The notes below the pieces were generated by a model. It had not been told where the DNA came from. It did not search any database and saw nothing but the letters and a program-made list of their open reading frames with translations. A stretch of DNA of 64,000 nt, taken from NCBI RefSeq assembly GCF_020866905.1, contig NZ_JAIVCC010000017.1, positions 1-64,000 of the forward strand, read 5' to 3'. The first letter of the stretch is position 1, and every line of letters starts with the position of its first letter. The translations under genes were made by a program, and so were the position numbers. Source of the stretch: Salinimicrobium sediminilitoris. Its GTDB lineage: Bacteria > Bacteroidota > Bacteroidia > Flavobacteriales > Flavobacteriaceae. Below are positions 7,532 to 16,859 of this stretch, in pieces.

Positions 7532-8602
7532 ATGAATATTGCCGAAATAGCTGCGTACGTCCTAAGCATTTTAATCCTGGTTCCTACTGCAGCGTCCATA
7601 AGCAGGTTTGATCAATGGTGGGTAAGGGACTTTGATTTCCCCCGATTACAGATCAGCATCCTCATTCTTGCTGTTCTTATCTATAGTGCCGTGTCTTTTG
7701 ATTTTAGCTCCATATGGGAGACCATAATGGTAGTCCTGCTCGCTTTGAGTTTCCTTTACCAGTCGGTAAAGATCTATCCTTATACGTTTTTTTCTTCCAA
7801 ACAGGTGAAAATGTACCGTGGTCAAGAGGTGGAAAGGCAGATATCTATCCTGGTGAGCAATGTGCTCACTACCAACACCCGTTATGATAAGCTTATCCAA
7901 ATAATAATTCGTGAAAACCCCGACCTGGTTCTTACCCTGGAAAGTGATAAGACCTGGGAAAAGGAGCTACAACCCATTGAAGAGGAATATCCCTATACGG
8001 TTAAAATTCCCCTCAAAAATCTTTATGGTATGCACCTCTACTCAAAACTTGAGCTTGAGGATATCGACATCAAATACCTTATTTCAAAGGAGATCCCTTC
8101 CATTCATGGAAAGGTGAAGCTGCGCTCGGGTGAGAAGATCAACATTCACTGCCTGCATCCAAAACCTCCAAGCCCATCTGAAGATGATACTTCTACCAAC
8201 CGGGATGCAGAACTCCTGCTGGTAGGGAAATCAATTGACGGCGATAATTCCACTCTTGTCTTTGGTGATCTTAACGATGTGGCCTGGTCTAGAACCACAA
8301 AGCTATTTTTACAGCTAAGTGGCTTACTGGATCCGCGTATTGGTCGTGGTTTCTATAATACCTTCCACGCAGAATATCCAATCTTTCGCTGGCCCCTGGA
8401 TCATGTTTTTCACAGCAGCGATTTTATGCTTCTGAAGTTAAAAAGGCTGGAGAAGATGGGATCTGACCATTTTCCTATGTTCATAAAGCTGGTTTATCAA
8501 CCGGAAAATGACAACGCCAACGGCGAATTCGAAGAACCTGAAGCCGAAGAGGAAGAATGGGTAGAGGAAAAAATTGAAAAGGGCAAAAATTCTGAAGCTT
8601 AA
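7532..8602 (+). CDS. Endonuclease/exonuclease/phosphatase-family membrane protein
   Basis: The protein has 356 residues. Three hydrophobic helices span about residues 1-85. A soluble EEP domain follows with its hallmark elements: an Asn/Glu pair (VSNVL, then LTLESD), the His of HCLHPKPP, the metal-binding GDLND, and C-terminal SDHFPMF. All catalytic elements appear intact, so it should be a metal-dependent phosphodiesterase or phosphatase facing one side of the inner membrane; the substrate is unknown. The last 35 residues are strongly acidic (Glu-rich). It has its own promoter (7501-7508). Confidence 0.85.
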   Translation: MNIAEIAAYVLSILILVPTAASISRFDQWWVRDFDFPRLQISILILAVLIYSAVSFDFSSIWETIMVVLLALSFLYQSVKIYPYTFFSSKQVKMYRGQEVERQISILVSNVLTTNTRYDKLIQIIIRENPDLVLTLESDKTWEKELQPIEEEYPYTVKIPLKNLYGMHLYSKLELEDIDIKYLISKEIPSIHGKVKLRSGEKINIHCLHPKPPSPSEDDTSTNRDAELLLVGKSIDGDNSTLVFGDLNDVAWSRTTKLFLQLSGLLDPRIGRGFYNTFHAEYPIFRWPLDHVFHSSDFMLLKLKRLEKMGSDHFPMFIKLVYQPENDNANGEFEEPEAEEEEWVEEKIEKGKNSEA

Positions 8603-8671
8603 TAAAAATTGGCATTTTGGACACTCTATTTAATCTGATGTTTCAGGTACAATAGAGAACCTTGAGATATT

Positions 8672-8700
8672 TCCGTTCAAAAAGGGCATTTTTGACGCCT
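8672..8700. repeat. Partial copy of dispersed 29-nt palindrome
   Basis: The right inner arm CATTTTTG and right outer arm GCCT are conserved. The left inner arm is one base off (CAAAAAGG), and the left outer arm is not conserved. It ends immediately before the stop codon of the esterase gene. Another degenerate copy lies at 8598-8626. Confidence 0.45.
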
Positions 8701-8701
8701 C

Positions 8702-9397
8702 TTATTTAGTGGTAACTACAGGCTCCAGCACCTCCCACACATTCTGGGCTACAATGTCATAGCCCTCTGCGGTTGGATGAATCCCGTCCTGTTGATTTAA
8801 GTTGGGATCTCCGGCTACGCCTTCCAGTAAAAAGGGAATCAGGTAGATGTCATTTTCTTCTGCCAGTTGTGGGAAAATCTCACGAAAATCTGTAGTGTAT
8901 TCGGGTCCCATATTAGGTGGAATCTGCATTCCGGCGAGTACGATCTGCACATCGGGATTTTTCTCTCGTACTGCATCAATTATTTCCTGCAGGTTTTTGC
9001 GGGTCTCCTCCACCGGAATTCCGCGGAGGCCATCATTAGCTCCCAGGGCCAGAACAAATACATCCACATCCTGGTTAAGCACCCAATCAATCCTGTTTTT
9101 ACCGGCAGCAGTTGTCTCTCCACTAAGTCCCGCGTTCACAACTTCATAATTAAGCCCCAGGGAATCTATGATCTTCTTAATTTCGGCCGGATAACCTTCA
9201 GCGGGATCCAGACCCATGGCGGCAGTGAGACTATCCCCAAAGAACAGGATCGTGTTGCGGTCTTCTTCAGAATTTTCAGCTTCATTTTCAACTTCCGAAG
9301 TAATTTCGGCTTCAGCCTCTTTTTCCTCTTTGGCAGTTTCTCCACAGGAAGTTAAAATCAAAAGTGTCAAAAATGGCAAATACAACAGGTTTCTCAT
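8702..9397 (-). CDS. tesA: TesA-like SGNH/GDSL arylesterase lipoprotein
   Basis: The protein has 231 residues. The lipoprotein signal peptide has its lipobox at LTSC-G (Cys near residue 18), then an acidic linker. All four SGNH blocks are visible: GDSL (near residue 53), the Gly of NAGLSG, GAND, and the DGIHP Asp-His pair close to the C-terminus. This makes it a serine hydrolase, thioesterase or lysophospholipase-like, tethered in the periplasm. The ATG at 9397 gives the proper lipoprotein signal; longer starts add non-signal residues. It is divergent from the YbbA/YbbP-type ABC genes with a 61-nt gap, as in E. coli tesA-ybbAP. Confidence 0.9.
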   Translation of the reverse strand: MRNLLYLPFLTLLILTSCGETAKEEKEAEAEITSEVENEAENSEEDRNTILFFGDSLTAAMGLDPAEGYPAEIKKIIDSLGLNYEVVNAGLSGETTAAGKNRIDWVLNQDVDVFVLALGANDGLRGIPVEETRKNLQEIIDAVREKNPDVQIVLAGMQIPPNMGPEYTTDFREIFPQLAEENDIYLIPFLLEGVAGDPNLNQQDGIHPTAEGYDIVAQNVWEVLEPVVTTK

Positions 9398-9458
9398 AGC
9401 TACTGGCTTGAAGTGGAAATCATTTCTTATTTTGCTTTTTCTGAAAGCAAATTTAAAG

Positions 9459-10142
9459 ATGACAAAAATATTAAACGTGCGCAACCTGGAAAAAAGCTAT
9501 TCCAGCGGTTCCAAACAGCTCACTGTACTCCATGATATAAGCTTTGATGTTGAAGAAAAGCAAACATTTGCCATTGTAGGACCTTCAGGCAGTGGAAAAA
9601 CCACTCTTTTAGGCCTCTGCGCAGGCCTTGATCGTCCCGGGAAAGGCAGCATTGAGCTCTGCGGCACCGAACTAAGTTCTCTTTCTGAAGATGAACGGGC
9701 AGTACTTCGTAATCAAAAGGTAGGTTTTGTATTTCAGGATTTTCAACTGCTTCCAACTTTGACTGCATTAGAAAATGTTGCCGTTCCCTTAGAATTGCAG
9801 GGAGCTAAAAATGCTTCGGAGGTCGCAAAAGGGTTACTTGAAAAAGTAGGTCTTGGCGGCAGGTTTGATCATTATCCTTCCCAGCTTTCGGGCGGGGAAC
9901 AACAGCGGGTGGCAGTAGCCCGGGCCTTTTCAAACCAGCCTTCCATTCTCTTTGCCGATGAGCCCACAGGAAACCTGGATGCCGAAACGGGTGAAAAAGT
10001 AATTGAACTTCTTTTTGACCTCAACAGGGAAGCAGGAACCACACTTGTGATAGTAACCCACGACCTTGATCTTGCAAAAATGACACAGCGAATCCTGCGT
10101 CTCAAAGGCGGAAAAATCATAGATACCCATGAGCAGCACTAA
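9459..10142 (+). CDS. ybbA: YbbA-type ABC transporter ATP-binding protein
   Basis: The protein has 227 residues and one nucleotide-binding domain. It has Walker A GPSGSGKTT (near residue 40), Q-loop VFQDFQLLP, signature LSGGEQQRVAVARA (near 143) and Walker B ILFADEP with a following H-loop His. It is of the MacB/LolD class that energises FtsX-type permeases. ATG 9459 is chosen because the ABC domain begins right after it; the longer open frame runs into the esterase region. The stop overlaps the permease start by 14 nt, so translation is coupled. Confidence 0.93.
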   Translation: MTKILNVRNLEKSYSSGSKQLTVLHDISFDVEEKQTFAIVGPSGSGKTTLLGLCAGLDRPGKGSIELCGTELSSLSEDERAVLRNQKVGFVFQDFQLLPTLTALENVAVPLELQGAKNASEVAKGLLEKVGLGGRFDHYPSQLSGGEQQRVAVARAFSNQPSILFADEPTGNLDAETGEKVIELLFDLNREAGTTLVIVTHDLDLAKMTQRILRLKGGKIIDTHEQH

Positions 10143-12675
10143 AACAAGCACCTCATTTATGTGGTTGATGAAAATGGCGTGGCGCGATGGAAAAGCAAGT
10201 GGGCGTAAGCTTATCCTGTTCATGGCTTCGATCGTATTGGGAATAGCTGCCGTGGTTTCAATACAATCTTTTGGAGAAAACCTGAAGGATAATATCGCCC
10301 TGCAATCCAAAGCCATGATGGGAGCCGATTATAAGATCGACCTGGACAAGGCTCCAACAGAAGAAGTTCTCTCCATTATAGATTCTTTGGGTGGCGCAAG
10401 GGCAAGGGAAATAGGCTTCACTTCCATGGCTGCCTTTCCAGGAAATGACGGCACCAAGCTGGTGCAGGTACGGGGAATCGAAGGCGGATTTCCTTTTTAT
10501 GGGGAACTGGAGACTGTGCCACCGGAGGCAGCACAAACCTATCAAGAGGAAGGTAAAGCTTTGGTCGATGCCACGCTAATGCGGCAGCTGGGACTTAACC
10601 CGGGTGACAGCATCAAAATTGGAGAAGTTACTTTACCTATTGCCGGGGCCTTGCGTTCCATTCCGGGCAGTAATTCATTTTTTAGCTCTGTTGCGCCACC
10701 TACTGTCCTACCCTACGGTTTTATTGAAGAAACAGGGCTTATACAAACGGGAAGCCGCATTTCTTATGATTATTACTTCACTGCACAACCGGGAACAGAC
10801 CTGGAGCAACTGGACGAGGTTCTTGATCCCCGGCTGGATAATCTTGAAGCCGACCTGGACACGCACACCTCCACCAGTGAAAGATTGGGGCGGCGTTATG
10901 ATAACTTCGGAAAGTTCCTGAACCTGGTAGCTTTTGTTGCATTGCTGCTGGGTTGTGTGGGAATTGCAAGTGCAATAAATATCTACATCAAAGGCAAACT
11001 GAAGGCTGTTGCTGTTCTTAAATGCCTTGGGGCCACCAGGAAACAAACTTTTATGATCTATCTCCTCCAGATTGCCGGCATGGGATTACTTGGTGGAATT
11101 ATAGGTACCATTGCAGGCTTATTTTTACAGCAACTCTTCCCATTACTACTCGGGGACCTTTTACCTGTAGATATAGAAATGACCTTTAAAATTCAGATCA
11201 TCTTATTGGGGATTTTACTTGGGGTTTTCATGGCAGTGTTATTTGCCCTTGTGCCACTTATAGGAACTTTATATGTTTCCCCTTTACAGGCTCTAAGAGT
11301 GCAGACGGGAGGTAATAAGAAAAAAGGAAAAGCAGAATTAGCAGTTCTTGGCGGCATTTTTCTTTTCATCCTTCTCTTCTCCTATTGGCTCCTGCAGGAC
11401 TGGAGATACTCTTTGGCCTTTGTACTGGGAATTGTGGTGACCTTTGCTATACTTGCAGGGATCGCCCGATTGTTCATGAAAGTGATACGGGAGAATTTCC
11501 CAACCGGCTGGGGATTTCCCGCAAGACAGAGCCTGCAGAATTTATTCCGGCCACAAAATCAAACGCTCACTTTGGTGCTGGCCATTGGAGTAGGAACTTT
11601 TCTCATTAGTACTCTCTACTTTACCAAAGATGTTTTACTGGCCGAAGCCTCCCTTGACGCACAAACTGATAGTCCCAATATGATCCTTCTAGACGTGCAG
11701 GCCGGGCAGGAAAAAGAGGTAGAACAAGTAATTAAGAACAGTGGAAATCCTGTTCTGGATGATATTCCAATTGTTACCATGCGGGTGCAGAATATTAACG
11801 GAAGAACCGTGAACCAGATGAGAGAGGATTCAACATCGGGGATTAATCGCTGGGTTCTCAATCATGAGTTTAGGGTGACTTACCGTGATTCGCTCACAAG
11901 TTCTGAAGTACTTTCTTCGGGAGATTGGATTTCTCAAGTGGATAACACCAACCTCATCCCCATCTCTGTAAGTGATAACTTTGCTGAAGATGCCTTGGTG
12001 GGCGTGGGAGATCGTATCTCTTTTAATGTTCAGGGGGTGGTGATGAATACCGAAGTCCGCAGTATTAGGACCGTTGACTGGAGCCAGATGCAGCCAAATT
12101 TTTCAATTGTTTTCCCAAAAGGTGTTTTAGAGGGTGCTCCCCAGTTTAGAGTGATCACAACAAAAGTTCCCGGTGAGGCTGCAAGTGCCGCCCTGCAACA
12201 GGAACTTGTAAGATTATTTCCAAATGTTTCGATCCTTGACCTGCGGCAAATCATTACTGTTATTGAAGATCTTCTGAATAAAATTGCCTGGCTTATTAAC
12301 TTTATGGCCTTCTTTAGCATACTTACTGGAATAATTGTTCTTCTCGGGGCAGTTCGCACCAGTAAGTTTCAGAGGATCAAGGAGAGTGTTTTACTGCGAA
12401 CCATAGGTGCCCGCAGCAATCAAATTCTAAAGATCCTTGCACTGGAATATTTTTACCTGGGAGCACTTGGAACCTTATCGGGAATCCTGCTTTCTTTAAT
12501 TAGCAGCCAGTTACTCGCATGGCTTTTGTTTGACACTGCCTTTGTACCTTCTATTTTTCCATTCCTGGTGCTCTTTCCTGCTATTACTTTACTGGTAATG
12601 TTCATTGGACTTACTAACAGCATAAGCGTAATCAAAAGTCCGCCGTTGGTAGTTTTGAGGAAGGAGAGCTATTAA
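10129..12675 (+). CDS. ybbP: YbbP-type FtsX-family ABC permease
   Basis: The protein has 848 residues. The N-terminal helix is followed by a large extracytoplasmic (MacB-like) domain. Two FtsX transmembrane modules follow (about residues 265-395 and 720-848), separated by further helices and a second periplasmic domain. The order and length match the YbbP group, with about ten spans. With YbbA it forms a probable mechanotransmission-type transporter that acts on lipids or lipid-like molecules. The divergent esterase neighbour supports a shared lipid-related role. A structured inverted repeat follows the gene. Confidence 0.9.
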   Translation: MSSTKTSTSFMWLMKMAWRDGKASGRKLILFMASIVLGIAAVVSIQSFGENLKDNIALQSKAMMGADYKIDLDKAPTEEVLSIIDSLGGARAREIGFTSMAAFPGNDGTKLVQVRGIEGGFPFYGELETVPPEAAQTYQEEGKALVDATLMRQLGLNPGDSIKIGEVTLPIAGALRSIPGSNSFFSSVAPPTVLPYGFIEETGLIQTGSRISYDYYFTAQPGTDLEQLDEVLDPRLDNLEADLDTHTSTSERLGRRYDNFGKFLNLVAFVALLLGCVGIASAINIYIKGKLKAVAVLKCLGATRKQTFMIYLLQIAGMGLLGGIIGTIAGLFLQQLFPLLLGDLLPVDIEMTFKIQIILLGILLGVFMAVLFALVPLIGTLYVSPLQALRVQTGGNKKKGKAELAVLGGIFLFILLFSYWLLQDWRYSLAFVLGIVVTFAILAGIARLFMKVIRENFPTGWGFPARQSLQNLFRPQNQTLTLVLAIGVGTFLISTLYFTKDVLLAEASLDAQTDSPNMILLDVQAGQEKEVEQVIKNSGNPVLDDIPIVTMRVQNINGRTVNQMREDSTSGINRWVLNHEFRVTYRDSLTSSEVLSSGDWISQVDNTNLIPISVSDNFAEDALVGVGDRISFNVQGVVMNTEVRSIRTVDWSQMQPNFSIVFPKGVLEGAPQFRVITTKVPGEAASAALQQELVRLFPNVSILDLRQIITVIEDLLNKIAWLINFMAFFSILTGIIVLLGAVRTSKFQRIKESVLLRTIGARSNQILKILALEYFYLGALGTLSGILLSLISSQLLAWLLFDTAFVPSIFPFLVLFPAITLLVMFIGLTNSISVIKSPPLVVLRKESY

Positions 12676-12684
12676 GCCTGGTAC

Positions 12685-12730
12685 CAAAGGTGTGGAAAAG
12701 GGTGAAATTTTGCTTCTTTTCCCACCTTTG
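12685..12730 (+). terminator. Inverted repeat after ybbP, probable terminator
   Basis: CAAAGGTG and GGAAAAG pair with CTTTTCC and CACCTTTG around a 15-nt loop, with a one-base bulge. It has no strong T tract (ATAAAATC follows), so termination is only probable. Confidence 0.5.
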
Positions 12731-12846
12731 ATAAAATCAATATTATTGAGTCTGGATCATATAAATATCGTTATTACCAAAAGCTATCTCTTTTCTTATT
12801 TTCCTTCTTTTGAATTCCCGAACTTTGAATAAAACCTGAAATTTCT

Positions 12847-13863
12847 ATGTCTCAGAACAAAAAATATACTCCTTATTCAATATTAGAACTCGCCAGTGTA
12901 GGCGTAGACTCCTCTATTCACCAAACCTTTGAAAACAGCCTGGATCTCGCCCAGAAAGCCGAAGAAATGGGTTATCAAAGATTTTGGCTGGCAGAACATC
13001 ATAACATGCTTAGCATAGCAAGTTCGGCTACTTCAGTTTTAATAGGTTATATAGCCGGAGGCACAAAAAAGATAAGAGTAGGTTCGGGAGGGATCATGTT
13101 GCCTAACCACTCCCCGCTCATAGTTTCAGAACAATTTGGAACTCTGGGTTCATTATATCCTAACAGAATAGACCTTGGACTTGGCAGGGCCCCCGGTACA
13201 GATCAAGTCACTGCACATGCTATTAGAAGTGACCGCATGCAGGCAGTTTATAAATTTCCTGAGGAAATAAGCCAGATCCAGCAATATTTTTCAGCAGAAA
13301 ACAAAAGAGCACAGGTGCGGGCGACTGTAGCTGAAGGAGTTGATGTCCCAATCTATGTTCTTGGTTCCAGTACCAACAGCGCACACGTGGCTGCCGAAAA
13401 AGGTTTGCCTTATGCATTTGCCAGTCATTTTGCACCAACCCAACTTTTTGAGGCGCTAAACATCTATTATAACAAGTTCCAGCCTTCAAAATACCTTGAA
13501 AAGCCCTATACCATTGGTTGTATAAATGTAATTGCTGCTGATACCGATGAAGAAGCTGAAGATATTTCGACTACGCTCATAAGAATGATGTATGGCGTAA
13601 TGACAAATAACATGGATTATATGCAGCCTCCAATTAAAATGACAGAAGAGTTGCGGGAGCTGGCGGCAAACCCTGCTTTTCAAAGAATGCTTAAATATGC
13701 CTTTATTGGCAGCAAGGAAACTGTAAGGGAGCAAACTTCAAAATTCCTGAAAGAAACCGGCGTGAATGAAGTTATGGTAGCTTCTCATATTTATAATCAC
13801 GAGGACAGGTTAAAATCGTACAGGATCTTTTCGGAAATAATGAAAGATCTTAAACATAAATAG
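12847..13863 (+). CDS. LLM-class flavin-dependent oxidoreductase
   Basis: The protein has 338 residues and a luciferase-like TIM barrel. It begins MSQNKKYTPYSILELA, has the family hallmark RFWLAEHHNM near residue 50, and GSGGIMLPNHSPL after it. It is a probable monooxygenase using reduced FMN. The substrate is unknown. A near-consensus -7 element (GAACTTTG, about 12819-12826) lies shortly upstream. The PhzF gene follows in the same direction after 31 nt, suggesting one transcript. Confidence 0.88.
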   Translation: MSQNKKYTPYSILELASVGVDSSIHQTFENSLDLAQKAEEMGYQRFWLAEHHNMLSIASSATSVLIGYIAGGTKKIRVGSGGIMLPNHSPLIVSEQFGTLGSLYPNRIDLGLGRAPGTDQVTAHAIRSDRMQAVYKFPEEISQIQQYFSAENKRAQVRATVAEGVDVPIYVLGSSTNSAHVAAEKGLPYAFASHFAPTQLFEALNIYYNKFQPSKYLEKPYTIGCINVIAADTDEEAEDISTTLIRMMYGVMTNNMDYMQPPIKMTEELRELAANPAFQRMLKYAFIGSKETVREQTSKFLKETGVNEVMVASHIYNHEDRLKSYRIFSEIMKDLKHK

Positions 13864-13894
13864 TAGTTCTCGTTTTACTTTAAAGTATGGAATT

Positions 13895-14683
13895 ATGCAA
13901 TTACACCTTTACCAGATAAACGCTTTTACAGATCACATTTTTGGTGGAAATCCCGCTTGCGTGGTACCTCTCTCAGATTGGCTTCCCGATGATCTACTTC
14001 TGAAAATTGCCAGGGAAAACGCTGTTGCCGAGACCGCATTTTTTGTCGATAAAGGTCATAGTTTTCATTTGAGATGGTTCACCCCAGAAATGGAGATGGA
14101 CCTGTGTGGACACGCTACTCTGGCAGCTGCTCATGCGCTTAGGGATATTAGAAAATATTCAAATAAAAATATCATTTTTGACACCCAAAGTGGGGAGTTA
14201 ATGGTAACTGCCGAAAATGGGAGCTACACTTTAAACCTGCCCGTAAGAAATCCTGGTCCAACCGTACTTCCGGAACTATTAAAAAAATCCCTGAACATTC
14301 AGCCACGGGAAGTACTTAAAGCACGAGATTATGTGTTGGTTTATGAAGATGAACAGGAAGTGAGAAATATTGAAATCAACCGTACTTACTTTGATCAACT
14401 TGAACTTGGAACCGGAGGAGTAATAGTCACTGCCAAAGGTAAAGCTTGTGATTTTGTATCCCGGTTTTTCACTCCCAAAGCTTCAGTTTTTGAGGATCCG
14501 GTAACTGGTTCTGCTCATTGTTCCCTCACTCCCTACTGGAGTGAAAAGTTAAATAAACAGGAGCTGCAGGCAAGGCAATTATCTCAACGCGGCGGGCGTC
14601 TTTTTTGCAAAAACCTGGAAGACAGGATTGAAGTGAGAGGGAGTGCCCGCACCTACGCTATCGGTAAATTGTGGACGGAGTAA
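13895..14683 (+). CDS. PhzF-family isomerase
   Basis: The protein has 262 residues and two similar halves. It begins LYQINAFTDHIFGGNPACVV, the family start. The general acid/base Glu lies in AVAETAFF (Glu46), and DLCGHATLA carries the conserved His and Gly. The second half has FEDPVTGSAHCSL. The diaminopimelate-epimerase-like fold catalyses allylic isomerisation in phenazine makers, but most family members outside such clusters have unknown substrates. No phenazine genes are nearby. It probably shares a transcript with the flavin oxidoreductase. Confidence 0.9.
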   Translation: MQLHLYQINAFTDHIFGGNPACVVPLSDWLPDDLLLKIARENAVAETAFFVDKGHSFHLRWFTPEMEMDLCGHATLAAAHALRDIRKYSNKNIIFDTQSGELMVTAENGSYTLNLPVRNPGPTVLPELLKKSLNIQPREVLKARDYVLVYEDEQEVRNIEINRTYFDQLELGTGGVIVTAKGKACDFVSRFFTPKASVFEDPVTGSAHCSLTPYWSEKLNKQELQARQLSQRGGRLFCKNLEDRIEVRGSARTYAIGKLWTE

Positions 14684-15041
14684 ATCTTTATAATGTTTCG
14701 TCCCTCTCCTGTCAGAAAAAGGAGCCGGGACCGATAATTATTTGGAACACTGAATAGTTATTTGAAAGTCTACAGATTCTGCTCTGCGATATCCTCCTGT
14801 AGCAATAGTGCTGCAGTGTAAAGAGCAATAACCTTTCTGAAGGATCTTTGGTATGTAGAAACACCTCTCCTTTATACACTAAGAAACTGCCGCGACAGAT
14901 TCTCCCATCTTATTGAATATCTCATATTCCAGCAATACCAACAACAGAAAAAGATTTTTATAATAAGATCTAAAATATCATCTAGCACGGGGCAGCAGGA
15001 AAAATGTTAGGCTCTATTTGCTTTTTTTGAATACTTGAATT
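14684..15041. other. Intergenic region with hairpin and possible decayed coding remnant
   Basis: A bulged hairpin (about 14700-14732, arms GTCCC/CTCC and GGAG/GGGAC) follows phzF. On the minus strand, two protein-like stretches in different frames follow one another: one ends EIFNKMGESVAAVS-stop near 14880, the other reads YQRSFRKVIALYTAALLL and ends near 14770. This could be a frameshifted relic, but chance is not excluded. No intact gene is seen. Confidence 0.35.
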
Positions 15042-16859
15042 CTAAGCCACACTACTTTTCTTTTCCTGATCTACTTTTGCACCCTTTACAAAATACATTT
15101 TCATCATGCCTTTATTCTTCACCATGATCTCTCCCCTGTAATCACATTCAAAATCATCCTGAATGAGATGATACGTATTTTCGGAAATGTTGATCCTTCC
15201 CGTTTCTGAACAGGATTCCATCCTGGCTGCAATATTCACCGCATCTCCCCATATATCATAAGCCCATTTTTTATTGCCTACCACTCCGGCCACCACAGGG
15301 CCCGAGTTTATCCCAATCCTTACCTCAAAACGAATCTCTTTTCCTGGCTCTTCCCTACCTACAAATTCTATCATTTCACAAGCCGCAGCGACCACGCGGC
15401 GGGCATGATCTTTAACAGCAAAAGGAACTCCGGCTGCACACATATAAGCATCCCCCACAGTTTTTATTTTCTCAAGGCCATGATGCTCGATTATTTCATC
15501 AAACTTGGAAAAATAAAAATCTACCCTTTTCACAAGTTCCTCTGGCGGAAGATTTTCGGCATAATGGGTAAAATCCTTGAAATCGGTAAACAATATGGTC
15601 ACTGCTTCAAAGCGCTTTGCACGTACCTTTCCTTTTTCCTTTAATTCCATAGCAGTTTCCTGAGGAAGAATATTGAGTAGTAAACGATCTGATCGTTGTT
15701 TTTCTCTTTCAATGATTTTTTTGGTCCTGCCTATGTACCTATTTCTACGGTAAAGCCCCAGAGCCAGGAGCAGAATAAGGAATAAAGCAATAGCGGTAGC
15801 AATAACAATGTTGCGCTGATTACTTTTTTGTTCATTAAGTAAATCAACTTCGGTTTGTTTTTTGGCTATTTCATAATTCGTTCTAAGGTTTGCCACTTCC
15901 TTTACAGAAGCAATATTCTCAATACTGTCTTTATATACCACGTACATTTTGTAGTGGTCATAAGATTGCGGAATATTACCTGCTTCTTCGTGTAAAAATG
16001 CAAGTTTTTGATGTGCCCCCTGCAGGTCTTCTTTTAAACCATTGGCCTTTGCTGCTTCCAGGCTCTTATCTGCAAACGCTATTGCTGCTTCCAAATCTCC
16101 CTGCCTCTGGTTGATCTCAGAAAGTGCAGCATAGAAATCTGTTAGTGCATTATAATCTTTTACTTTAAACAAAGTTTCTACCGCCTCATTAAGTTGAGTT
16201 TCTGCTAAATCATATTGTTCCATAGCGGCATTGATTCTACCAAGATTCCCAAGACTATAGGCTTCATAAATTTCATGTCCGGCTTTTTGAAAAATTTCTC
16301 TCGCCTGGGTGGTATAAGCAAATGAAGAGTCTATGGCACCTTTATCGAAAAAGGTATCTCCCATGTTATAATAGGTCGCTCCTACCATTAAAGTGTCTTT
16401 TTCTGCCAGGAAAAGACTTATCCCCCGGTTAAAATAAGTCGAGGAAAGGTTAAGATCACCACTTTCGGCATAGGCATTTCCTATCTCCACATAAGAACTT
16501 CCAAGCTTATTTTTATTTTTAAGTTCTTCAGCTAATTCTGCACTTTTAAAGAGATGCTCAAAAGCATTGCTATAATCTCCTTTATAGCGCCAGGCGATGC
16601 CCTGGTTAAAATGCGCAAACTGAAGATACTCCTTATTATCAACAGGTTGTGCTTTTTTTATAAGAAGATTTGTATATTTAATCATGCTATCTGGCTGTGT
16701 TGCCGAAGAAATTATAACCTTAAGCAAATCCAAATTGTATCTTTCTTCTGAAGAACGATACAATTTGGTTAAACTGTCAAATTCAGATTTCTCCTGCCCC
16801 ACTATGGTATAACCAATGGAGAATAAAAACAGGAAAGAAATAAGAATCTTTTTGTTCAT
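15042..16859 (-). CDS. TPR-containing transmembrane adenylate cyclase (class III)
   Basis: The protein has 605 residues. A signal or anchor helix (1-21) is followed by about six tetratricopeptide repeats (about 60-310), a single transmembrane helix (about 353-372), and a cytoplasmic class III cyclase domain (about 415-595). Catalytic residues are all present: metal Asp in LFTDFKDF (near 424) and GDAYM, adenine-selecting Lys in KIKTVGD and Asp in AYDIWGD, and the transition-state Asn and Arg in NIAAR. The Lys/Asp pair indicates ATP rather than GTP as substrate. The TPR region probably senses a periplasmic partner. Its start overlaps the stop of the 154-aa gene by 4 nt (ATGA), so the two are coupled. 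Confidence 0.92.
   Translation of the reverse strand: MNKKILISFLFLFSIGYTIVGQEKSEFDSLTKLYRSSEERYNLDLLKVIISSATQPDSMIKYTNLLIKKAQPVDNKEYLQFAHFNQGIAWRYKGDYSNAFEHLFKSAELAEELKNKNKLGSSYVEIGNAYAESGDLNLSSTYFNRGISLFLAEKDTLMVGATYYNMGDTFFDKGAIDSSFAYTTQAREIFQKAGHEIYEAYSLGNLGRINAAMEQYDLAETQLNEAVETLFKVKDYNALTDFYAALSEINQRQGDLEAAIAFADKSLEAAKANGLKEDLQGAHQKLAFLHEEAGNIPQSYDHYKMYVVYKDSIENIASVKEVANLRTNYEIAKKQTEVDLLNEQKSNQRNIVIATAIALFLILLLALGLYRRNRYIGRTKKIIEREKQRSDRLLLNILPQETAMELKEKGKVRAKRFEAVTILFTDFKDFTHYAENLPPEELVKRVDFYFSKFDEIIEHHGLEKIKTVGDAYMCAAGVPFAVKDHARRVVAAACEMIEFVGREEPGKEIRFEVRIGINSGPVVAGVVGNKKWAYDIWGDAVNIAARMESCSETGRINISENTYHLIQDDFECDYRGEIMVKNKGMMKMYFVKGAKVDQEKKSSVA

Noticed and set aside
9216-9458. N-terminal extension of the YbbA frame
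   Set aside because: It runs antisense through the esterase signal region; the ABC domain starts at ATG 9459.
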